Shown one piece after another: positions 17,161 to 26,048 of a DNA stretch of 64,000 bases. The DNA lies in the NCBI GenBank assembly GCA_963977495.1, contig CAXBOT010000002.1:186001-250000 (forward strand). Direction: 5' to 3'. The notes below the pieces were generated by a model. The model had not been told where the DNA came from. It searched no databases and worked only from the letters and a program-made list of their open reading frames with translations. The position numbers and the translations under genes are program-made. Positions within the stretch are counted from its first letter, which is position 1. The number at the start of each line of letters is the position of its first letter. The DNA is from UBA1672 sp963977495 (GTDB taxonomy: Bacteria > Pseudomonadota > Alphaproteobacteria > Micavibrionales > Micavibrionaceae).

Positions 17161-18414
17161 TTAATGTAAATGCATGCCGTTATTTGTTTGGTCGTGGTCG
17201 GGATCATGATCAAAATCCATGTCATGTTTCAACGTGGCATCAAATGTTTTGACGACTTCTTGAATGAATTCCTGCCCCGTCAATGATTTTGCACCGATAT
17301 AATGCGCCAAATCACCGGTCATGTGACCGTTGGAAATTGTATCAAGGGTGGCCTGTTTTAAAGCTGTGGCCTGAAGGGCAACATCGCTTTGTCCTTCTAA
17401 TTCTGCCTTGTGACGCAATGCTTCGGCATAGGCAAAGATGTGCGCGGTTGGGTTGGCCACCAATTTGCCTTCTTCATGCCAGAATTTTTCCAAATCAGGC
17501 GCGGTGCCGTGCGGCGGATCGGCGAGAAGCGTACCATCGGCACTAACCAATGTTGAGTCCATCATCCCCAGAGACAGGGACTCACCAGCCACCTGATCAG
17601 ACATCACATCGCCGTCATAATTTTTTACGGCGATAATCCAGTTATTGAATTTCCCTTGTGGAATTTTTGACACCACGGCATCAATCAAATCATCAGGGCG
17701 AAATTCTAAGCCGGCCTCTTCATAGGCGTCTTTATATTCGGCCTCAAAAACCTTATTAAAGATATCGATAAATCGTCCGTCATAAGCAGGAAGGATTGTT
17801 GATTTCGATGCAAAAGCCACGGATTTGTTAAGGGATATGCCTTGTTGTAATGTTGCGCGGGCAAAATTGTGGATGGCTTCATCGCTTTCGGTGGTAATCA
17901 TGGCAACGCCGGAATCGACAGGGCGACTGGCCATCACTTGCTCTGTGCCGTCTTCATCTTCAAAAATAACTTTGATTGTGCCGTTTCCGGGAATTTCGAA
18001 ATTTGGTGCGCCATAAATACCGCCAACGGCTTGGCGCGCGGTTGTCACGCTATACATATTATCGGCGTTTCTTGGTAAATTATCAGCGGTGAGCGGTGTG
18101 CGCATGATCACTGCGCCTTCCACAGCACTACGGATAATACCGTTGGGGGATCTAAGCTGCTGGCTCAGCCCCATTTCTGCGGTTTGGTCAGTGGTGGGGG
18201 TGATTGTCGGCCCTTTGACGCCAGCTTTATGCTCTTTTAGATCCGCAATCGCATGTTGCAGGGCTGAATCATTGGTTTGGTCGCGGGTCGGAACGCTGAT
18301 ATCGTGAATATGCCATTTAACGTCAAAGTATGGATCAACTAAATTTTCGCGTATTTCTTTGGACATTTCCGGCCAAATGCCATCACCTGTCATATCAACA
18401 ATATTCAAACTCAT
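17161..18414 (-). CDS. icd: Isocitrate dehydrogenase family protein, eukaryotic-type fold with an NAD-like cofactor loop
   Basis: 417 residues resembling homodimeric eukaryote/alphaproteobacterial NADP-IDH, which oxidises isocitrate to 2-oxoglutarate. Isocitrate-binding residues appear kept: S89, N91 and R95 in SPNGIIR, R105, R127, Y134, K204 (SKSTILPAYDGRF), D245, D269 and D273 (NYDGDVMSD). The cofactor loop differs: HGTAPDLEKF at 302-311 replaces the usual HGTVTRHY, losing the Arg/His that bind the 2'-phosphate of NADP and gaining an Asp as in NAD-using isopropylmalate dehydrogenases. The tail (HDMDFDHDPDHD...) is rich in His/Asp. The protein is diverged overall, so whether it is the main TCA enzyme or a paralogue is open. 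It is transcribed against the flanking sdh genes. Confidence 0.82.
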   Translation of the reverse strand: MSLNIVDMTGDGIWPEMSKEIRENLVDPYFDVKWHIHDISVPTRDQTNDSALQHAIADLKEHKAGVKGPTITPTTDQTAEMGLSQQLRSPNGIIRSAVEGAVIMRTPLTADNLPRNADNMYSVTTARQAVGGIYGAPNFEIPGNGTIKVIFEDEDGTEQVMASRPVDSGVAMITTESDEAIHNFARATLQQGISLNKSVAFASKSTILPAYDGRFIDIFNKVFEAEYKDAYEEAGLEFRPDDLIDAVVSKIPQGKFNNWIIAVKNYDGDVMSDQVAGESLSLGMMDSTLVSADGTLLADPPHGTAPDLEKFWHEEGKLVANPTAHIFAYAEALRHKAELEGQSDVALQATALKQATLDTISNGHMTGDLAHYIGAKSLTGQEFIQEVVKTFDATLKHDMDFDHDPDHDQTNNGMHLH

Positions 18415-18612
18415 AAATCACCCCATTATTTAAGATTTTTCATATATACTATACTTTCTCAGAATAAACAAAATCTAAAGAATAATGCGTTTTTCTACGA
18501 TAAATCTATGACAAAAAACAGCATGATTTACGCGGAATAGACCTTAACAAACCAGATAAAACCCTTTACTATCCTATTGCAATGTAAGACTTATGCGGAA
18601 AGACATACTGGA

Positions 18613-19422
18613 ATGGCTGAATTTACACTCCCCAAAAATTCGAAAATTGTCAAAGGCGAAAAAATTGACGTATCAAAAGGCGCGGAAAATGCCCGAACGT
18701 TTAAGGTATATCGCTGGTCGCCTGATGATCTTGACGATAAGGGCGAGGTCAAAAACCCGCGTATTGATGAGGTCACGATTGATTTGGATCAGTGTGGGCC
18801 GATGGTTCTTGATGCATTGCTCTATATTAAAAATAACGTAGACAGCACCCTGACGCTGCGCCGTTCTTGCCGTGAGGGGATTTGCGGATCTTGCGCGATG
18901 AATATTGACGGTACAAATACACTGGCCTGCACCAAGGATATTGGTGATGTTAAGGGCGATGTTAAGGTTACACCATTGCCGCACATGCCTGTGGTGAAGG
19001 ATTTGGTGCCTGATTTGAACCATGTTTACGCGCAATATACATCGATTGAGCCATGGCTGAAAACAGATTCACCTGCTCCTAATCGGGAACGTTTGCAATC
19101 AGAAGACGACTCACTTGTTTTGAATGGTAATGACGGACACGGCCCTGCGGCCTGTATTTTGTGTTTTTGTTGTTCAACATCCTGCCCGTCTTATTGGTGG
19201 AATGGCGATCGTTTCTTAGGGCCGGCAATCTTGCTTCAGGCTTATCGTTGGATTGCGGATAGTCGCGATGACGCAACAGGTGAACGCCTTGATCAACTCG
19301 AAGATCCGTTCCGCCTCTATCGTTGTCATACGATTATGAACTGCACGAATACGTGTCCGAAGGGGCTAAACCCCGCCGCCGCGATTGCAGAGATCAAAAA
19401 AATGATGGTCGCGCGCCGTTAA
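18613..19422 (+). CDS. sdhB: Succinate dehydrogenase iron-sulfur subunit
   Basis: Carries three Fe-S clusters linking SdhA flavin to ubiquinone. 269 residues from ATG 18613 (MAEFTLPKNS), preferred over an upstream TTG because GGAAAG lies about 10 bases before it. [2Fe-2S] ligands in CREGICGSC and a later Cys; [4Fe-4S] and [3Fe-4S] ligands in CILCFCCSTSCP and NCTNTCPKGLNP. It is separated from sdhCDA by two genes on the other strand, so needs its own promoter, presumably in 18415-18612. Confidence 0.96.
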   Translation: MAEFTLPKNSKIVKGEKIDVSKGAENARTFKVYRWSPDDLDDKGEVKNPRIDEVTIDLDQCGPMVLDALLYIKNNVDSTLTLRRSCREGICGSCAMNIDGTNTLACTKDIGDVKGDVKVTPLPHMPVVKDLVPDLNHVYAQYTSIEPWLKTDSPAPNRERLQSEDDSLVLNGNDGHGPAACILCFCCSTSCPSYWWNGDRFLGPAILLQAYRWIADSRDDATGERLDQLEDPFRLYRCHTIMNCTNTCPKGLNPAAAIAEIKKMMVARR

Positions 19423-19682
19423 TCGGGGATATGACCCTCAATTTCCAAAATTTTGGTGCGGCTGGTTTCGCCGCGTATGATGGTGATTGCGCTTTTGGCG
19501 ATTTTCCATTCTTTGGAGAGCAGCTTGATCAGCGCTTTATTGGCTTTGCCTTTTTCGGGAATTTCCGTGACCTGAACATTTAAGGTGCGCTCACCGAATA
19601 AGTCATCCTCCCAGCCGGTAATCGCATTTTGCCGTGCGCCGGGCGTTAATTTAACGGTGATGGTTTGCTGCAGTTTTGTCAT
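19419..19682 (-). CDS. DUF167 (YggU) family protein
   Basis: 87 residues. VKLTPGARQNAITG at the N-terminus and GKANKALIKLLSKEW with SAITIIRGETSRTKIL are diagnostic of the small alpha/beta DUF167 fold, whose function is unknown. Its start overlaps the upstream gene's stop (ATGA), so the two are translationally coupled; its stop overlaps the end of sdhB by 4 bases. Confidence 0.9.
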   Translation of the reverse strand: MTKLQQTITVKLTPGARQNAITGWEDDLFGERTLNVQVTEIPEKGKANKALIKLLSKEWKIAKSAITIIRGETSRTKILEIEGHIPD

Positions 19683-19981
19683 TTACTTGTTGTATCTTCC
19701 TTGCGCAGTTTACGGCGATAATATAACCGCGCACTCACAAAACAGAGCGCGCCAAGGAAGAGAACGATGAGAAGCGCTAAGATCATGTAGTAATCAGTGG
19801 GACGTTCGTTCAAGGTAATGACATTTGAGCCAGTGTATCTTGTGTTTCGAAACACAATTTCCTGATACATGACAGCATTATAGAGCACGTATCCAAATAC
19901 GCATGCAGCAATGCCACCAATCCATGGAAATGTCTTCGCCAGAGTGCGTAGGTCAATTTCCTGATCTTCGTTTTTACTCAT
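19679..19981 (-). CDS. Small membrane protein of unknown function
   Basis: 100 residues with two membrane helices (about 19-37 and 66-84), an intervening periplasmic-sized loop and a basic C-terminus (YYRRKLRKEDTTSK). No recognised family. First gene of a two-gene unit with DUF167. Confidence 0.7.
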   Translation of the reverse strand: MSKNEDQEIDLRTLAKTFPWIGGIAACVFGYVLYNAVMYQEIVFRNTRYTGSNVITLNERPTDYYMILALLIVLFLGALCFVSARLYYRRKLRKEDTTSK

Positions 19982-20039
19982 GAATTTTGCTCATTATAAT
20001 TGTTGCTTTGTCGTTTTTATATCACATATGATTACACCT

Positions 20040-20480
20040 ATGAACAGCATCCATATTATAAAACTTGTCGTTGGTGTAGACGATATCAAGCATTTTTATG
20101 ACATTCAGCGCGCGCATGAATTTGATTATCATGGCGTTCCTGCGACGCCGTGCTGGACGCGCTATAAACCCAAACGCGCCGAGGAGATTTTGCGCGACGG
20201 TGGCTCGATTTATCGCGTGGTGAAAAACCGTATTGTGTGCCGTCATAAAATTTTGGGTTTTGAAATGGTGGATACTGCGGAAAAGGGCACGATGTGCATG
20301 ATCGTGCAAGATGCGCAAATGATTGAAACTGTATCCATGCCGCGCCGCGCGTTTCAGGGGTGGCGATATTTAAAACCGTCTGATGTACCTGCGGATAAGG
20401 GTATTTACACAGGCGAAGATGTTCAGGATAATATCCCCGAAGATATGAGCGATGCATTGAAAGAGGCGGGTCTTTTATAG
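20040..20480 (+). CDS. DUF1489 family protein
   Basis: 146 residues from ATG 20040 (MNSIHIIKLVVGVDDIKHF); other Met codons 12 and 60 bases upstream are open but are not family-like. It has the conserved TRYKPKRAEEIL-DGGSIYRVVKNRIVCRHKILG region and RPFQGWRYL-like end of this alphaproteobacterial family. Function unknown. Its 3' end overlaps nadC by 6 bases. Confidence 0.87.
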   Translation: MNSIHIIKLVVGVDDIKHFYDIQRAHEFDYHGVPATPCWTRYKPKRAEEILRDGGSIYRVVKNRIVCRHKILGFEMVDTAEKGTMCMIVQDAQMIETVSMPRRAFQGWRYLKPSDVPADKGIYTGEDVQDNIPEDMSDALKEAGLL

Positions 20481-21320
20481 GTCGATATCAAGGCCGATAT
20501 CAAAGGCAGGCGCGGAATGGGTGAGTGCGCCCACGGAAATATAATTTACGCCTGTTTCGGCAATCGGCTTCACAGTATGAATATTCACACCGCCCGATGC
20601 CTCGGTGATCATTTTCCCGTCGACCATTTTTATGGCGGTTTTCAGATCATCTAAATTAAAATTATCCATCATCACAACGTCCGCGCCGCCATGTTTGAGG
20701 ACAGCTTCAAGCTGCGTCAGTGTATCGACTTCAATTTCGATTTTAACCATGTGCCCCGTATTATCATGCGCGGCGTTCAGGGCGTTTTCGATACTGCCCG
20801 CAACGGCGATGTGGTTATCCTTAATCAAAATTGCGTCATCAAGGCCAAAGCGGTGATTATAACCGCCGCCCGCGCGTACCGCATATTTTTGAATAGCGCG
20901 TAAACCCGCCAGCGTTTTGCGTGTATCGCAAATTTTGGCATCTGTGCCTTGAGCGGCAATGACATAGCGGCGCGTCAGTGATGCAATGCCCGACATATGG
21001 ATCAGAAAGTTAAGCGCAACACGCTCCGCCGTTAATAAGGCGGCGGCTGGGCCGGTGACAACGGCAATATCTTGCCCTTTATCCATAATATCGCCATCTT
21101 GCGCGAAAATTTCAAATTCAAAATCCTGATCGACATGCATGAAGGTTGAAAAGGCAAGGATAAGCCCCGCCAAAACCCCTTCTTCACGCGCGCGGAATAC
21201 GGCGCGGGCATTGACATCAGACGGCATGATAGACTGGCTGGTGATATCAAGGCCGTGGCCTAAATCTTCCTTGAGCGCGGTTCTGACCAGATCTTCGATT
21301 AAAATGGAGGGGAGTTGCAT
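20475..21320 (-). CDS. nadC: Nicotinate-nucleotide pyrophosphorylase (quinolinate phosphoribosyltransferase)
   Basis: Converts quinolinate and PRPP to nicotinate mononucleotide plus CO2. 281 residues, usual length. CDTRKTLAGLRAIQKYAVRAGGG is the typical central motif (begins near residue 130), with LIKDNHI, KIEIEVDTL and DVVMMDN following, and EASGGVN near the end. It starts 3 bases after nadA, so the two form an operon; nadB, often between them, is absent. Confidence 0.95.
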   Translation of the reverse strand: MQLPSILIEDLVRTALKEDLGHGLDITSQSIMPSDVNARAVFRAREEGVLAGLILAFSTFMHVDQDFEFEIFAQDGDIMDKGQDIAVVTGPAAALLTAERVALNFLIHMSGIASLTRRYVIAAQGTDAKICDTRKTLAGLRAIQKYAVRAGGGYNHRFGLDDAILIKDNHIAVAGSIENALNAAHDNTGHMVKIEIEVDTLTQLEAVLKHGGADVVMMDNFNLDDLKTAIKMVDGKMITEASGGVNIHTVKPIAETGVNYISVGALTHSAPAFDIGLDIDL

Positions 21321-21323
21321 GAT

Positions 21324-22334
21324 CTAGCTCAATTCCAGCATACGGTTCACGGCAATGACAGCGCGTTTGGCAATCTCCGGATCAATGATGACTTCGGGTT
21401 GCTCTGTAATCAGGCTTTCCAGAATTTTCGGCAGTGTGATGCGTTTCATGTGCGGACACATCTGGCATGTGCCGATCATTTCCACATTCGGGTTATTGGC
21501 GGCGATGTTATCGCTCATGGAACATTCGGTCATAAGCATGGCGCGTTTGGGTTGATTTTCCTTGATGTAATCATCCATTTGCGCGGTGGAGCCTGCATAA
21601 TCAGCCTCGGCCATCACTTCGGGCGGGCATTCAGGGTGCGCCAAAACAATAATATCGTCATAGGTTTTGCGGGCATCAATGATGTCTTGCGGGGTAAAGC
21701 GTTCATGCACCATGCAGACACCTTCCCAGAAAATAATTTTCACATCGGTTTGCGCGGCGACGTTTTTCGCCAGATACATATCGGGGGTCATAATGACCGT
21801 GTCATGGCCTTGCGCGCCCAATGCATTCACGATTTTCAATGCGTTGGATGAGGTGCAGCAGACGTCACTCTCGGCCTTAACATCGGCGGATGTGTTTACG
21901 TAACTTACGACAGGAATGCCCGGATATTTTTCCTTCAAGGCGCGTATGTCTGCGCCTGTGATTGATTCTGATAGGGAACAACCCGCCTTGAGGTCGGGGA
22001 TCAGAACTTTTTTATCAGGGCACAGAATTTTCGAGGTTTCCGCCATGAAATGCACACCGCACTGAACAATAATATCGGCGTCGCTTTCCGCGGCTTTACG
22101 CGCCAGCATCAAAGAATCACCAACAACATCGCCAACGCCAAAGAAAATATCAGGCGTCATATAATTATGCGCGAGGATAACGGCATTCTTTTCTTTTTTG
22201 AGCCTGTTTATCTCGTAAATATAGGGCGCGATGGTTTCCCAATGATCCCGCTGATATTGATTTGATAGTTTTGCAAACAACGGTGCGGTTGCTTCTGCGA
22301 CGTTTTGCGTGTACGCAAGGTTCTGCGTGTCCAT
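21324..22334 (-). CDS. nadA: Quinolinate synthase
   Basis: Condenses iminoaspartate with dihydroxyacetone phosphate to quinolinate using a [4Fe-4S] cluster. 336 residues. LAHNYMTPDIF, the CGVHFMAETSKIL segment, SDVCCTSSNA and GTCQMCPHMK supply the cluster Cys candidates. Divergent from rarA. The iminoaspartate supplier (NadB or aspartate dehydrogenase) is not in this window. Confidence 0.95.
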   Translation of the reverse strand: MDTQNLAYTQNVAEATAPLFAKLSNQYQRDHWETIAPYIYEINRLKKEKNAVILAHNYMTPDIFFGVGDVVGDSLMLARKAAESDADIIVQCGVHFMAETSKILCPDKKVLIPDLKAGCSLSESITGADIRALKEKYPGIPVVSYVNTSADVKAESDVCCTSSNALKIVNALGAQGHDTVIMTPDMYLAKNVAAQTDVKIIFWEGVCMVHERFTPQDIIDARKTYDDIIVLAHPECPPEVMAEADYAGSTAQMDDYIKENQPKRAMLMTECSMSDNIAANNPNVEMIGTCQMCPHMKRITLPKILESLITEQPEVIIDPEIAKRAVIAVNRMLELS

Positions 22335-22403
22335 TTTTTCAACCCTTCACAGGTGGTGAATAAAGAAGGTATATTTCATACTCATAAACCCTAGGTCAAG
22401 AGA

Positions 22404-23714
22404 ATGACAGATTTATTTGCACAAAAAACAGCAGAAAAAGATGGTGCGGTGCATAAAAACCGCCCATTAGCCGATTTATTGCGCCCTGAAACCCTGAATG
22501 AGGTGGTCGGGCAGGATCATTTATTGGGGGATGATGGCGCGTTAAAAACCATGGTGAATGCAGGTGCATTGTCGTCTTTGATTTTGTGGGGGCCACCCGG
22601 ATGCGGAAAAACGACCATTGCGCGTATTTTGGCCAATCATAGTGATCTGCATTTTGAACAAATATCGGCGATTTTTTCCGGCGTTGCGGATTTACGCAAA
22701 TGTTTTGAATCGGCCAAGATCAGAAAAGCAAACGGGCAAGGCACATTATTGTTCGTTGATGAGATTCACCGTTTTAATAAATCACAGCAAGATGCGTTCC
22801 TGCCTGTCATGGAGGATGGCACAATCACCTTGATCGGGGCGACGACGGAAAACCCGTCTTTTGAATTAAACGCTGCGGTTTTGAGCCGCGCACAGGTTTT
22901 TGTATTACGGCGTTTGGATGAAGATGGTCTGCAAGAGCTGATCACCCGCGCGCAAGAGCGTACGCAGCGCGCCTTGCCCGTGGATGAGCAAGCGCAGGAT
23001 TTACTTCGGATTATGGCGGATGGTGACGGACGGTATATGCTGTCCATGATCGAGCAAATATATGCGCAAGTGGCTGAGGGCATAATTTTAGATCGCGATG
23101 GATTGCTGCATATGCTGCAAAAACGCGCCCCGCTTTATGATAAAGGGGATGAGGCGCATTTTAATTTGATTTCGGCCTTTCATAAATCATTGCGTGCCTC
23201 TGATGCGGATGGCGCGCTTTATTGGATGGCGCGGATGTTACAGGGCGGGGAAGATCCGGCCTATATCCTGCGGCGCATGACCTGCGTGGCATCGGAAGAT
23301 ATTTCCAACGCAGACCCGCAAGCCTTAAGCGTGGTGATTGCCGCGTGGAGTGCGTATGAGCGTTTGGGCTTGCCCGAAGGGGAACTGGCGATGGCGCAGG
23401 CCTGCACCTATTTGGCGAGCGCGCCGAAATCTAATGCCAGCTATATGGCGTTGAAGGCAGCCAAAGCGTTGGCGCGGGAAACGGGCTCTTTATTGCCGCC
23501 GAAACACGCGATGAACGCGCCGACAAAATTGATGAAAGAGCAGGGCTATAAGCTGGGTTATATTTATGACCATGACACGCCCGAAGGGTTTTCAGGGCAG
23601 AGCTATTTCCCTGATGATGTGCCGCGTCAGGCCTTTTATCAACCTGTGGAGCGCGGCTTTGAGCGTGAGATCAGGAAGCGTCTTGATTATTGGGCGAAGC
23701 GCAGACAAGCATAA
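22404..23714 (+). CDS. rarA: Replication-associated recombination protein A
   Basis: AAA+ ATPase acting at stalled replication forks (MgsA/WRNIP1 family). 436 residues. RPETLNEVVGQDHLL near the N-terminus, Walker A GPPGCGKTT, Walker B LLFVDEIHRFNK, sensor GATTENPSFELN and the C-terminal tetramerisation region ending YFPD-GVERGFE-like residues. The 3' end overlaps the convergent transporter gene by 44 bases. Confidence 0.95.
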   Translation: MTDLFAQKTAEKDGAVHKNRPLADLLRPETLNEVVGQDHLLGDDGALKTMVNAGALSSLILWGPPGCGKTTIARILANHSDLHFEQISAIFSGVADLRKCFESAKIRKANGQGTLLFVDEIHRFNKSQQDAFLPVMEDGTITLIGATTENPSFELNAAVLSRAQVFVLRRLDEDGLQELITRAQERTQRALPVDEQAQDLLRIMADGDGRYMLSMIEQIYAQVAEGIILDRDGLLHMLQKRAPLYDKGDEAHFNLISAFHKSLRASDADGALYWMARMLQGGEDPAYILRRMTCVASEDISNADPQALSVVIAAWSAYERLGLPEGELAMAQACTYLASAPKSNASYMALKAAKALARETGSLLPPKHAMNAPTKLMKEQGYKLGYIYDHDTPEGFSGQSYFPDDVPRQAFYQPVERGFEREIRKRLDYWAKRRQA

Positions 23715-24549
23715 TACCGCTGATAACGATCAGCCCCGCCCCGCCGATCATCCACATATCCGGTCTTTCATCAAAGACGAAATATCCGATCAGAAATGCC
23801 AGCGCCAGTTGCGAGTAATGCAAAGGCGAAACGGCGGCATAACGCGCGTTTAAAAAGGCACAGGCCACGCCGCTGATCCCGCAGGTCAACATAAAGCCAG
23901 CCAGCACAAAAACAGGCAGGTGTTCAATATGCGGCAGGGGATAGGCCATTAAGGAATAAGGGAACAAAAGCACCGTATTGACGATGTTGGGATAAAATGA
24001 AAAAGAGAGCAGCGTTTCGTCCTTACCCATGGCGCGGGCGAGGAGGCTGATCCCCGTAATACAAAAGGTTGTGAAAAAGGCAAAAAGCACCCAAACGCTA
24101 ATCTCGCCCGTCCATGGACGCAGGGCGATCAGGACACCGGTGAAGCCGAGTAAAATAATCAACCAACTGATCGGACTGACCGTTTCTTTATATATGGGAA
24201 TGGCGGCAATGGTGATGAGAAACGGGGCGAGGAATAAAACGGGATAAACCGTGGTAATGGGCAAATGAGCGAAGGCGATGACGACCGATACAGCCAACCC
24301 GACATTAAAAAGGCTGCGCCAAAGGTGAACTTGCATCTTTTTTGTGCGGAATGTGGCCTTTAATCCCCCCATAAAAGGCGATAAAGCAACGCCGACAATC
24401 AGGGAGAAAAAGTACGTCCAGCCTATGATTTGGAGAACCGGATAGTGCGGTGTAAGCCACTTCGCGCATGAGTCCGAAATGACAAAAGCGGAAAAGCCAA
24501 TGAGGGCGTAAAGAATTCCCTTTTGTGTGGTCGTGAATGTGCTTAACAT
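23671..24549 (-). CDS. EamA / DMT-superfamily transporter
   Basis: 292 residues with about ten membrane helices in two EamA halves (repeat FSAFVISDSCAKWL and FVLAGFMLTCGISG). Substrate unknown; members export metabolites such as amino acids or nucleosides. ATG start; monocistronic. Divergent from crcB. Confidence 0.85.
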   Translation of the reverse strand: MLSTFTTTQKGILYALIGFSAFVISDSCAKWLTPHYPVLQIIGWTYFFSLIVGVALSPFMGGLKATFRTKKMQVHLWRSLFNVGLAVSVVIAFAHLPITTVYPVLFLAPFLITIAAIPIYKETVSPISWLIILLGFTGVLIALRPWTGEISVWVLFAFFTTFCITGISLLARAMGKDETLLSFSFYPNIVNTVLLFPYSLMAYPLPHIEHLPVFVLAGFMLTCGISGVACAFLNARYAAVSPLHYSQLALAFLIGYFVFDERPDMWMIGGAGLIVISGIMLVCASPNNQDAS

Positions 24550-24595
24550 AGATGCGTGAATACCCTATAAGATGGGGACAGTGTATGAGGTTTAT

Positions 24596-24979
24596 ATGAT
24601 AACGACAATAGTTTCTGTAGCAATAGGTGGCTCATTAGGTGCGGTGACGCGTTATGGTGTGAACCAGGGGGCGGTGCAAGTTTTTGGCCATGGCTTTCCG
24701 TGGGGGACGATCATCGTGAATGTTCTCGGCTCTTTCTTGATGGGGGTAATGATTGCGAAGTTCTCTATGATGGATCATGTATCCCATGAAATGAAAACCA
24801 TGCTGACAACGGGTTTTCTGGGCGCGTTTACAACCTTTTCTACCTTCTCGCTTGATTTTGTAACCATGTGGGAGCGCGGCGAACTGGCGCAGGCGGCTCT
24901 ATATATGATGGGCTCTGTTGTGCTGTCTATTGCGGCGTTATTTTTGGCTTTATGGATTATGCGGGGTATTCCTTCATGA
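24596..24979 (+). CDS. crcB: Fluoride exporter CrcB/Fluc
   Basis: Dual-topology fluoride channel of the inner membrane. 127 residues from ATG 24596, chosen for the upstream TGAGG and the family start; a longer form is open from 24572. Four helices; GGSLGAVTRYGVN, GTIIVNVLGSFLMG and GFLGAFTTFSTFSLD are diagnostic. No fluoride riboswitch fits in the 46 bases upstream. The stop overlaps the next start (ATGA), so expression is coupled to the pseudouridine synthase, a pairing seen in other alphaproteobacteria. Confidence 0.94.
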   Translation: MITTIVSVAIGGSLGAVTRYGVNQGAVQVFGHGFPWGTIIVNVLGSFLMGVMIAKFSMMDHVSHEMKTMLTTGFLGAFTTFSTFSLDFVTMWERGELAQAALYMMGSVVLSIAALFLALWIMRGIPS

Positions 24980-26001
24980 GTAATGGTGGTTTGCGTTTTA
25001 TTGTGGTGAAGGAAGATGATGACGGGCAGCGGCTTGATCGCTGGATCAAGAAATATGTTCCTGATATGCCTTATGTCCTTGCACAAAAATTGATGCGTAA
25101 GGGGCAGATACGCGCCGATGGAAAGCGCGTAAAGCCTGATACACGCATTGTCATGGGGCAGGAAATCAAAATTCCGCCATTTGACGTTATCGCTTCGGAT
25201 CGCTCCGAGAAGATCAAACAGAAACCTAAAATTACCGACGATGACGTCGCCTTTATGCGTTCATTGGTGATTTATGAAGATGAAGATGTGATCGCCCTGA
25301 ACAAGCCATGTGATTTGGCGGTGCAAGGTGGGACGAAAACCAAACGCCATATTGATGGCATGTTAGAGGTCTTTCAAGATGAGGAGGGTGTTGTGCCGCG
25401 CCTTGTGCATCGTCTTGATAAAGATACCAGTGGTATTTTATTGCTGGCACGCTCGGCAAAATGCGCGCGTGAACTTGGGTTTGCCTTTAAGAAACGCGAA
25501 GTGCGTAAAATTTATTGGGCGGTGGTTTCCCCCACACCCGAAGCCTATGAGGGCTCTATCAAAGCGCCGATTGTTAAATCCACAGGCGACTATGAAAAAA
25601 TGATTATCGATGAGGAAGACGGGAAATACGCCCTGACTGAATATGCGGTGATTGAGAATGCAGGGCGCGCCGCCGCGTTTGTTGCGTTTTGGCCGCGCAC
25701 CGGACGCACGCACCAAATTCGTGTGCATGCCTCGGAAGTTTTGGGTTCTGCCGTTTTAGGGGATCGCAAATATCGCGCCGTTAAGGATGAGGAAAGCAAG
25801 TTGATTGATGCTGACCTGGCGGGAATGGATTTAGCGAAACGCATGCATTTACACGCGCACCGTTTGATTTTACCCCACCCGATGAAGCATGGTCAGGTGT
25901 TGGATATTATTGCGCCATTATCGGCTGATTTGGTAAAAAGCTGGAAAAGTTTAGGTTTCGATCACAAATACAAACAAGACCCGTTTGAAGATCTTGATTG
26001 A
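24976..26001 (+). CDS. rluC: RluC/RluD family 23S rRNA pseudouridine synthase
   Basis: 341 residues from the ATG overlapping the crcB stop. N-terminal S4 RNA-binding domain (QRLDRWIKKYVP ... GQIRADGKRV, about 14-55) and a catalytic domain with HRLDKDTSGILLL containing the catalytic Asp, plus GRTHQIRVH. RluC versus RluD cannot be settled by eye, but the S4 domain and crcB neighbourhood favour RluC. Confidence 0.9.
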   Translation: MSNGGLRFIVVKEDDDGQRLDRWIKKYVPDMPYVLAQKLMRKGQIRADGKRVKPDTRIVMGQEIKIPPFDVIASDRSEKIKQKPKITDDDVAFMRSLVIYEDEDVIALNKPCDLAVQGGTKTKRHIDGMLEVFQDEEGVVPRLVHRLDKDTSGILLLARSAKCARELGFAFKKREVRKIYWAVVSPTPEAYEGSIKAPIVKSTGDYEKMIIDEEDGKYALTEYAVIENAGRAAAFVAFWPRTGRTHQIRVHASEVLGSAVLGDRKYRAVKDEESKLIDADLAGMDLAKRMHLHAHRLILPHPMKHGQVLDIIAPLSADLVKSWKSLGFDHKYKQDPFEDLD

Positions 26002-26048
26002 AGTGCTGCTTAATTTATAATAACGAAAAATGATGAAACGGATTTTAG

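Noticed and set aside
21315..21851. Rightward frame of 178 codons opposite nadA
   Set aside because: Fully inside the nadA gene, His/Phe-rich as expected from antisense translation; no support.
24550..24595. Fluoride riboswitch before crcB
   Set aside because: Only 46 bases separate crcB from the divergent transporter gene, and no crcB-motif pseudoknot is seen.
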